Under the pieces are notes generated by a model. The model ran no database searches and was not told the DNA's origin. It saw only the letters and a list, made by a program, of their open reading frames with translations. Of a DNA stretch of 9,608 bases, positions 6,105 through 9,608 are shown in pieces. Origin of the DNA: Clostridium sp. (lineage in GTDB: Bacteria > Bacillota > Clostridia > Clostridiales > Clostridiaceae); contig NZ_JAHAIF010000081.1 of NCBI RefSeq assembly GCF_018372875.1, positions 1-9,608 on the forward strand, written 5' to 3'. The translations under genes and the position numbers were made by a program. Numbering within the stretch: the first letter of the stretch is position 1; each line of letters opens with the position of its first letter.

Positions 6105-6959
6105 ATGGATAGATACGATATAGCTATTATAGGTAGTGGGCCTGCTGGATTATCAGCGGCCCTTAATGCTAAGATAAGAAATAAATCATTTATATTATTT
6201 GGTACAAGAAATCTTAGCTCAAAGGTACAAAGAGCACCAAAAATAAATAACTATTTAGGATTCCCTAATTCTACAGGAAGTAAGCTTGGAGAAGCTTTTA
6301 GAGAGCATATAAGCTCTATGGGAATAGAAATTACTGAAGAAAGAATAAATAATGTTTATTCTATGGGTGAATATTTTACTTTAATGGCAAATGATAAAAT
6401 GTATGAAGCTAAATCAATAATTTTAGCAACAGGAGTAGAGTTCTCAAAGCCTTTAAAAGGAGAGTTAGAATTCCTAGGTAAAGGTGTAGGATATTGTGCA
6501 ACTTGTGATGCTCCTTTATATAAAGGAAAGACAGTATGTATAATATCTTCTAATGAAGAAGGGGAACATGAAGCTAACTATGTAAGTGAACTTGCAAGTA
6601 AAGTTTATTATATTCCATTGTATAAAGGTGATTATAAGTTAAATGATTCAATAGAGTTAGTTGAAGATAGACCAACTGAGATTCTTGGAGAAAATAAGGT
6701 TTCTAAGCTTCTATTTAAATCAAGAGAGATAGAAACAGATGGGGTGTTCTTATTAAAGGATGCTATATCTCCATCACAATTAGTACCAGGACTTCAAGAA
6801 GAGGAAGGTCATATAAAGGTTGATAGACTTATGAAAACAAATCTTAAAGGATGCTTTGCAGCTGGAGATTGCGTTGGTAAGCCATATCAGTACATAAAAG
6901 CTGCTGGTGAAGGAAATATTGCTTCATTAAGTGCAGTTTCATATTTAGATGGAAAATAG
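6105..6959 (+). CDS. trxB: Thioredoxin reductase-like flavoprotein, probably ferredoxin-dependent (FFTR type)
   Basis: A 284-residue flavoprotein that should reduce the adjacent thioredoxin. The FAD domain has GSGPAG at 10-15, ILATG at 106-110 and the C-terminal FAD motif FAAGDC at 251-256 followed by an AAGEG segment. The redox pair is CATC at 131-134. The pyridine-nucleotide half is degenerate: where NADPH enzymes have GGGNSAxEEA this protein has ISSNEEGEHEA (147-157), and the following HRR arginine motif is absent (YYIPLYKGDYK). It is also shorter than the usual ~310 residues. This is the signature of ferredoxin-dependent flavin thioredoxin reductase described in clostridia, which takes electrons from reduced ferredoxin. 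The ribosome site is weak (GAGG is over 15 bases upstream), suggesting translational coupling to the thioredoxin gene. The flavoprotein family is certain; the electron donor is inferred. Confidence 0.9.
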   Translation: MDRYDIAIIGSGPAGLSAALNAKIRNKSFILFGTRNLSSKVQRAPKINNYLGFPNSTGSKLGEAFREHISSMGIEITEERINNVYSMGEYFTLMANDKMYEAKSIILATGVEFSKPLKGELEFLGKGVGYCATCDAPLYKGKTVCIISSNEEGEHEANYVSELASKVYYIPLYKGDYKLNDSIELVEDRPTEILGENKVSKLLFKSREIETDGVFLLKDAISPSQLVPGLQEEEGHIKVDRLMKTNLKGCFAAGDCVGKPYQYIKAAGEGNIASLSAVSYLDGK

Positions 6960-6985
6960 GAGAGGAGTGCCTCTCTTGTTTTTTT
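6958..6985 (+). terminator. Terminator of the thioredoxin operon
   Basis: GAGAGG (6960-6965) pairs with CCTCTC (6970-6975) around the loop AGTG, extended by one G-T and one A-T pair that include bases of the TAG stop codon. A T-run at 6979-6985 follows. The stem begins within the stop codon, so there is no spare 3' untranslated sequence. Confidence 0.9.
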
Positions 6986-6996
6986 AACTAAATATT

Positions 6997-7024
6997 TTGA
7001 AAATTTACATTATTATGATATAAT
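6997..7024 (+). promoter_or_regulatory. Promoter of the 50-codon gene
   Basis: TTGAAA (6997-7002), a 16-base spacer and a perfect TATAAT (7019-7024). Transcription should start near 7031, leaving a leader of about 93 bases with no recognised structure. Confidence 0.75.
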
Positions 7025-7123
7025 ATAAAAATATTATATATCTAAAAGTTGTAATCATTATTTGGGGATAGCATAGTATATAAAATATAATGAAAAACAG
7101 CTGATAAAAGGGGGTGAATCTTT

Positions 7124-7276
7124 ATGGCAGTGAGAGACTATAGAGAAATGTATATAAGTACAATTCTTAAGCTTGGAAGAGGTGAGATTCAAGAGGGAAA
7201 TGAAATATCTAGACCTTACTTAGCAAAATTAACACTTGAAGAATTAAAGCTTTTAGCAGAAAAATTACAAGGTTAA
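7124..7276 (+). CDS. Small protein of unknown function, 50 residues
   Basis: The sequence starts MAVRDYREMYISTILKLGRG and ends in the leucine-rich amphipathic helix LTLEELKLLAEKLQG. It is soluble, charged, without cysteines, signal peptide or membrane segment. I do not recognise the family. Coding evidence is strong for its size: AGGGGGTG (7109-7116) lies 7 bases before the ATG, a near-consensus promoter precedes it, and a terminator follows about 40 bases after the stop. The two short helices flanking a G-rich turn (GRGEIQEGN) suggest a small helical hairpin that may bind a partner, but no role can be assigned. A six-codon frame with its own ribosome-like site follows in the same transcript. 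Confidence 0.8.
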   Translation: MAVRDYREMYISTILKLGRGEIQEGNEISRPYLAKLTLEELKLLAEKLQG

Positions 7277-7291
7277 TTGGAAGGGGAAAAA

Positions 7292-7312
7292 ATGTGTTCA
7301 TCTATTAAATAA
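7292..7312 (+). CDS. Possible six-codon leader-type ORF (MCSSIK)
   Basis: AAGGGG (7281-7286) precedes ATG TGT TCA TCT ATT AAA TAA by 5 bases, a normal ribosome-site spacing. The frame ends just before the terminator hairpin stem. It could be a translated micro-ORF that influences the terminator, or a chance arrangement; six codons cannot be tested by composition. Confidence 0.2.
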   Translation: MCSSIK

Positions 7313-7313
7313 G

Positions 7314-7349
7314 AGAGAGTAGCAAGAAAAGTTATAGCTACTCTTTTTT
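7314..7349 (+). terminator. Intrinsic terminator after the 50-codon gene
   Basis: AGAGTAGC (7316-7323) pairs with GCTACTCT (7337-7344) around a 13-base loop and is followed by a T-run to 7349. The stem is perfect. Confidence 0.88.
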
Positions 7350-7441
7350 ACTGTCTAGGAAAGTATAAAATTTCAATTAGCTATAAATCAAAGGTATTAT
7401 TACATTTTATATTAAAAATATAAAATAAAGGATAGTAATTT

Positions 7442-7447
7442 TATAAT
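7442..7447 (+). promoter_or_regulatory. Possible -10 of the hydrolase promoter
   Basis: A perfect TATAAT lies about 93 bases before the hydrolase start, after the preceding terminator. No good -35 is seen at 16-18 bases upstream. If it is used, the hairpin repeat at 7471-7530 lies in the hydrolase leader RNA. Confidence 0.3.
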
Positions 7448-7470
7448 TTCCTTACCTTTAGTACGCGTGA

Positions 7471-7530
7471 GGTGGATATTTGTTTTGATGTGACTTGGAG
7501 CTTGCGACGGAAAAAAACAAATGATAGGGA
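7471..7530 (+). repeat. Dispersed hairpin element, copy 1
   Basis: The core ACTTGGAGCTTGCGA (7493-7507) continues as CGGAA to 7512. It recurs at 9092-9111 with 19 of 20 bases identical. Around it, ATTTGTTTT (7478-7486) is the exact reverse complement of AAAACAAAT (7514-7522), so the copy folds into a 9-bp stem enclosing the G-rich core. The left arm from 7471 resembles the reverse complement of the right arm of copy 2 (about 15 of 19 positions). It is markedly more GC-rich than its surroundings and abuts the hydrolase ribosome site. Confidence 0.75.
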
Positions 7531-7539
7531 GGGAAAAGT

Positions 7540-8463
7540 ATGGTGGCAATTGTTAGCTTAATTATTTTGATACTTATCTTTGGAATTATATTTTTACACT
7601 ACTCTTCAGAGTTAGCCTTTAAAAGGATATTTTTGAAACATAAGAAGAATAAAGAAGAGGCATTTTTATATTTAAAAGATAAAGGAATTTTAGATGAGGA
7701 AATTTATAATGAGGAAGATATTTTTAATATAGAAATTAAGTCTGCAGAGGGATATACCTTAAGGGGGTATCTTGTTGAAAAATATAAGAATAATAAATAT
7801 ATGATACTTGTTCATGGATATAGTGCTAATTATCATATTCATATGCCCTTTACTAGATTGTTTTTAAATGAAGGGTTTAATGTTCTTTTAGTAGATCAAA
7901 GAGCACATGGGGGAAGTGAAGGAGAGTATACTACCTATGGATATTATGAAAAGAATGATATAGATAGGTGGATTAAGTATTTAGAAGATAAGAATGGAAA
8001 GGATCTATACATAGGTCTTCATGGTCAGTCGTTAGGAGGAGCAACTGTATTAATGTGTGGGGTTAATAATGATAAAGTGAAATTCATTATTGATGACTGC
8101 GGTTTTTCTAATGGGAAAGAAGAAATAAAGCATGAGTTTGATAAACAAAGATACATTCCTTTTAAACCTGTGTATTGGTTATTAAGAAAAAAGATTAAAC
8201 ATAGATGTAACTTTGATATGGATGAAGTTAATCCATTAAAGGAAATAGAGAAGTCTAATAAGCCAATTTTATTTATTCATGGAAAAGAGGATAAGTTAGT
8301 TCCATATACTATGGCAGAAGATATGTATAATAAAAGAGGTAATAAGGAAGATTTATTATACCTAGTTGAAGATGCAGGTCACATGGAGTGCTATGGAGCT
8401 AATAGAGAAAAGTATGAAGAGGTAGTAAGAAAATTTATTAGCAAAGTAAATGGTAAAAATTAA
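7540..8463 (+). CDS. Alpha/beta hydrolase, membrane-anchored (YqkD-like)
   Basis: A 307-residue serine hydrolase. An N-terminal hydrophobic segment (residues 2-20) with basic residues soon after predicts a membrane anchor or uncleaved signal. The fold shows the oxyanion region LVHGYS at 90-95, DQRAHGGSEG at 119-128, nucleophile elbow GQSLG with Ser164, Asp251 in HGKEDKLVP, and His281 in DAGHMEC, so a full catalytic triad is present. It resembles Firmicute proteins of the YqkD type, of about the same length. The substrate is unknown; esterase or peptidase activity is possible. GGGAGGG (7527-7533) precedes the ATG. The gene is alone, with a repeat element in its leader and no clear terminator before the tRNA promoter. 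Confidence 0.88.
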   Translation: MVAIVSLIILILIFGIIFLHYSSELAFKRIFLKHKKNKEEAFLYLKDKGILDEEIYNEEDIFNIEIKSAEGYTLRGYLVEKYKNNKYMILVHGYSANYHIHMPFTRLFLNEGFNVLLVDQRAHGGSEGEYTTYGYYEKNDIDRWIKYLEDKNGKDLYIGLHGQSLGGATVLMCGVNNDKVKFIIDDCGFSNGKEEIKHEFDKQRYIPFKPVYWLLRKKIKHRCNFDMDEVNPLKEIEKSNKPILFIHGKEDKLVPYTMAEDMYNKRGNKEDLLYLVEDAGHMECYGANREKYEEVVRKFISKVNGKN

Positions 8464-8567
8464 ATCATAAGATAAAGAGAAATAAAGGAAAAAGGAGTAA
8501 ATTATATAAAAAACTAAAAAATTGAATGGATTTGTTTGGAAATTAAATTATAGTTTTGGGAAAAGTG

Positions 8568-8576
8568 TGATATAAT
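8568..8576 (+). promoter_or_regulatory. Extended -10 promoter of tRNA-Glu
   Basis: TGATATAAT (8568-8576) is an extended -10 (TG-N-TATAAT) 14 bases before the mature tRNA. No good -35 is present, as is common with extended -10 promoters. Confidence 0.65.
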
Positions 8577-8589
8577 AACAAATGTCTTT

Positions 8590-8664
8590 GGTCCCTTGGT
8601 CAAGAGGTTAAGACGCCACCCTCTCACGGTGGAATCAGGGGTTCGATTCCCCTAGGGACTACCA
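8590..8664 (+). tRNA. tRNA-Glu (anticodon CTC)
   Basis: 75 bases including an encoded CCA. The acceptor stem GGTCCCT pairs with AGGGACT (first pair G-U). The anticodon stem CCACC/GGTGG holds the loop CTCTCAC, which gives anticodon CTC and reads GAG. The T arm is AGGGG-TTCGATT-CCCCT. All stems are intact. It lies ahead of an rRNA operon but has its own promoter and terminator. Confidence 0.96.
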
Positions 8665-8667
8665 TTC

Positions 8668-8708
8668 AACTCTCTAGCCTAGTTAAGTTAAAGGTTAGAG
8701 AGTTTTTT
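8668..8708 (+). terminator. Terminator of the tRNA-Glu gene
   Basis: AACTCTCTA (8668-8676) pairs with TAGAGAGTT (8696-8704), extended inward by GCCT/AGGT (one G-U) to 13 pairs around an 11-base loop; a T-run reaches 8708. It starts 4 bases after the CCA end. Confidence 0.9.
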
Positions 8709-8739
8709 ATTTGCTTAAATTTTGTAGTAAAACTATAAT

Positions 8740-8759
8740 TTATACACCATTTATACACT
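8740..8759 (+). repeat. Tandem DnaA-box-like nonamers
   Basis: TTATACACC (8740-8748) and TTATACACT (8751-8759) are each one base off the DnaA-box form TTATNCACA. They repeat with an 11-base period, about one helical turn, so two proteins would bind the same face. They lie just beyond the recombinase remnant. Confidence 0.4.
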
Positions 8760-8803
8760 ATAATTATGTATATCTGCTTATAAATTTAAAAGATTTAAAG
8801 TAT

Positions 8804-8930
8804 CTATAGCTTTTTTAAAGTATGAATATAACTACCAGATGTTATGTCTATGCTGCTATGTTCTACAAAACATATTAAAAAATATATCCAGGACTTTTCA
8901 ATGTTGCTACCTTCAATTAAGTACGGAGGC
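8804..8930 (-). pseudogene. Decayed C-terminal fragment of a tyrosine recombinase (phage-type integrase)
   Basis: Read on the minus strand, the fragment gives ASVLIEGSNIE if one extra base is skipped near 8920, then an unmatched stretch, then VEHSSIDITSGSYIHTLKKL and a stop. This follows the end of tyrosine integrases: the (H)AS-LLIE-G-NI helix, then GHSSI-x-x-T-x-x-x-Y-x-H with the catalytic His and Tyr. Here the glycine of GHSS is Glu, but His and the tyrosine-region Y-x-H remain. Upstream sequence is interrupted by stops and no catalytic Arg box is visible, so it is a remnant and not a gene. Its place about 140 bases after the tRNA-Glu 3' end, pointing towards the tRNA, fits integration at the tRNA followed by loss of the element. 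The match is by eye and short. Confidence 0.5.
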
Positions 8931-8938
8931 AATAGAGA

Positions 8939-9044
8939 TTTATTTTTTTATTCTTTAAGAAATTATAGATTCAATTAAATTGTGGATAACTTCAACAATT
9001 TAGCGATATATTAGTTCATTTCTTCCTAAAGAATAAAAAATAAA
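8939..9044. repeat. Long inverted repeat with nested stem and DnaA box in the loop
   Basis: The left arm (8939-8963) and right arm (9018-9044) are near-perfect reverse complements, 25 against 27 bases with about three differences (one extra T, one two-base gap). The 54-base interior holds a second stem, AAATTGT (8977-8983) with ACAATTT (8995-9001). It could form a cruciform or a long RNA hairpin. The outer arms are almost pure A/T, which raises the chance of coincidence, but the GAAAT/AAAGAAT pattern matches over the full length. Confidence 0.6.
8981..8989 (-). promoter_or_regulatory. Perfect DnaA box
   Basis: TTATCCACA on the minus strand (TGTGGATAA on the plus strand) equals the DnaA consensus nonamer. 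It lies in the nested stem-loop at the centre of the inverted repeat, about 230 bases from the two near-boxes at 8740-8759. Confidence 0.5.
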
Positions 9045-9072
9045 ATATATGCCCCTGCAAGATTTTCCTCAG

Positions 9073-9129
9073 CCTTGGCGATTTTTTTATAACTTGGAGC
9101 TTGCGATGGAAGAAGCAAAATAAATATCC
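9073..9129 (+). repeat. Dispersed hairpin element, copy 2
   Basis: ACTTGGAGCTTGCGATGGAA (9092-9111) differs from copy 1 at one position of 20. The right arm CAAAATAAATATCCG (from 9116) is well kept and mirrors the left arm of copy 1. The left arm here (GGCGATTTTTTTATAA) is degraded. Together the two copies suggest an original element of about 60-65 bases with inverted arms around a conserved core. Confidence 0.7.
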
Positions 9130-9146
9130 GCTCCATCTTTTTTTTA
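9105..9146 (+). terminator. Terminator-like hairpin overlapping repeat copy 2
   Basis: GATGGA (9105-9110) pairs with TCCATC (9132-9137), followed directly by a run of nine T (9138-9146). The loop is 21 bases, so it is weaker than the other terminators here. No gene is seen upstream for it to serve, unless it shields the rRNA operon or belonged to a lost gene. Confidence 0.5.
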
Positions 9147-9299
9147 TTATCATTCTTTGGTCTAATTTTTAGAGATATATGATTTTTATGGGGGGTTATA
9201 GAATTAGTTTTATTATAATGTATTAGAAACTAACCCTAGTGTGTCTATATAAGAAATATAGAGTATTATTGTAATATATATAGAAATTAATAGATAAAC

Positions 9300-9327
9300 T
9301 TGTTATAATTATGTTTTAATATAATAA
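9300..9327 (+). promoter_or_regulatory. Possible upstream rRNA promoter
   Basis: TTGTTA (9300-9305) lies 14 bases from a perfect TATAAT (9320-9325), or 16 bases from TAATAA (9322-9327). Tandem promoters are usual in front of rRNA operons, but the spacing is poor. Confidence 0.25.
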
Positions 9328-9401
9328 TGAGAGGAATATAGATGATATTATAAGTCTCGTTCCTCAGCGAAAGAGGTCGCAACAAAAGATAAAAAAAGTT
9401 G

Positions 9402-9431
9402 TTGACAAGATGAAGTTGAGGGTGTTAAGAT
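9402..9431 (+). promoter_or_regulatory. rRNA operon promoter
   Basis: A perfect TTGACA (9402-9407), an 18-base spacer and TAAGAT (9426-9431). An A-rich stretch (9381-9397) just upstream could act as an UP element. Transcription should start near 9438, about 117 bases before the 16S 5' end. Confidence 0.75.
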
Positions 9432-9437
9432 AAGCAA

Positions 9438-9453
9438 GTCGCTTAAGTGCGAC
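9438..9453 (+). other. Leader hairpin at the rRNA transcript start
   Basis: GTCGC (9438-9442) pairs with GCGAC (9449-9453) around a 6-base loop, at or beside the predicted rRNA start. It would form the very 5' end of the precursor. Confidence 0.4.
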
Positions 9454-9461
9454 ACACAAAT

Positions 9462-9474
9462 TGGTCTTTGAAAA
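9462..9474 (+). promoter_or_regulatory. boxA-like antitermination site of the rRNA leader
   Basis: TGGTCTTTGAAAA fits the Firmicute rRNA leader boxA pattern (TG-x-TCTTTGAAAA), where Nus factors bind to keep transcription going through the operon. Confidence 0.75.
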
Positions 9475-9522
9475 TTGAACAGAATATAAAGTTAAAAACC
9501 AGCAATTCTTTTTTACGAGTAA

Positions 9523-9538
9523 ACTTGAGAAATCAAGT
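9523..9538 (+). other. GAAA-tetraloop hairpin in the 16S leader
   Basis: ACTTGA (9523-9528) pairs with TCAAGT (9533-9538) around GAAA, a GNRA tetraloop. It sits about 17 bases before the 16S 5' end and may take part in precursor folding or processing. Confidence 0.5.
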
Positions 9539-9554
9539 ATCAAGATTAAACTTT

Positions 9555-9608
9555 TTATTGAGAGTTTGATCCTGGCTCAGGACGAACGCTGGCGGCGTGC
9601 CTAACACA
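9555..9608 (+). rRNA. 16S ribosomal RNA, 5' end (partial)
   Basis: Contains the universal 5' region AGAGTTTGATCCTGGCTCAG (from 9561), then GACGAACGCTGGCGGCGTGC. The gene is cut by the window edge. The mature 5' end is placed at about 9555 by alignment with the E. coli start and may be off by one or two bases. The sequence is Clostridium-like. Confidence 0.97.

Larger units (their letters stand above)
8709..9299. other. Gene-free tRNA to rRNA spacer with decayed and structured elements
   Basis: No intact gene is visible on either strand. The spacer holds tandem DnaA-box-like sequences, a recombinase remnant on the minus strand, a long inverted repeat, the second hairpin element and a terminator-like hairpin (entries below). 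From about 9147 to 9299 I see only AT-rich sequence with a small hairpin, CTATAT (9245-9250) with ATATAG (9256-9261). Confidence 0.6.

Noticed and set aside
7404..7426. 10-bp A/T palindrome ATTTTATATT / AATATAAAAT
   Set aside because: It is made only of A and T with no T-run after it; such palindromes are expected by chance here.
7084..9299. CRISPR array or regularly spaced repeats
   Set aside because: Only two copies of the hairpin core were found, 1.6 kb apart, with unrelated sequence between; there is no array and no cas gene.

Overview
The window is AT-rich, densely coding Firmicute DNA. The Shine-Dalgarno sites are strong and purine-rich, and one gene uses a TTG start. A tRNA-Glu gene and the first ~54 bases of a 16S rRNA lie at the right end. 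Base composition, the 16S start and the gene families point to Clostridium sensu stricto; the species cannot be fixed from 54 bases of 16S.

Layout, left to right. A YaaR/DUF327 gene (165-587, +) and a small membrane-protein gene (616-915, -) converge on one bidirectional terminator. A likely four-gene operon follows on +: an NMT1/SsuA-type lipoprotein (1238-2212), its permease (2187-2939), its ATPase (2951-3622) and an MsbA/BmrA-like half ABC exporter (3648-5354), closed by a 15-bp hairpin. A Fur-box-like palindrome sits just downstream of this operon's -10 hexamer. Next come a TTG-started zinc-ribbon protein (5477-5695) and a two-gene redox operon: thioredoxin (5784-6098) and a thioredoxin-reductase-like flavoprotein (6105-6959). 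The flavoprotein keeps the FAD site and the CATC pair but has lost the NADPH-binding motifs, as in ferredoxin-dependent clostridial enzymes (FFTR). A near-consensus promoter followed by ATACCCC-TAA-GGGGTAT, resembling operators of the CsoR/CstR family, controls this pair.

The right third holds a 50-codon gene of unknown function (7124-7276) with its own promoter and terminator, an alpha/beta hydrolase (7540-8463), tRNA-Glu(CTC) (8590-8664) and the rRNA operon. The ~900 bases between tRNA and 16S are not empty. They carry the decayed C-terminal end of a tyrosine recombinase on the minus strand (a probable scar of an element once inserted at the tRNA), a long inverted repeat whose loop contains a perfect DnaA box, and a second copy of a small dispersed hairpin element. 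The first copy lies in the hydrolase 5' leader. The rRNA promoter, boxA and a leader hairpin follow.

No clear new defence or mobile system is present. The points most worth following are the reductase without an NADPH site under a possible thiol/copper-type operator, the Fur-like site on the importer, and the unexplained hairpin repeat pair.
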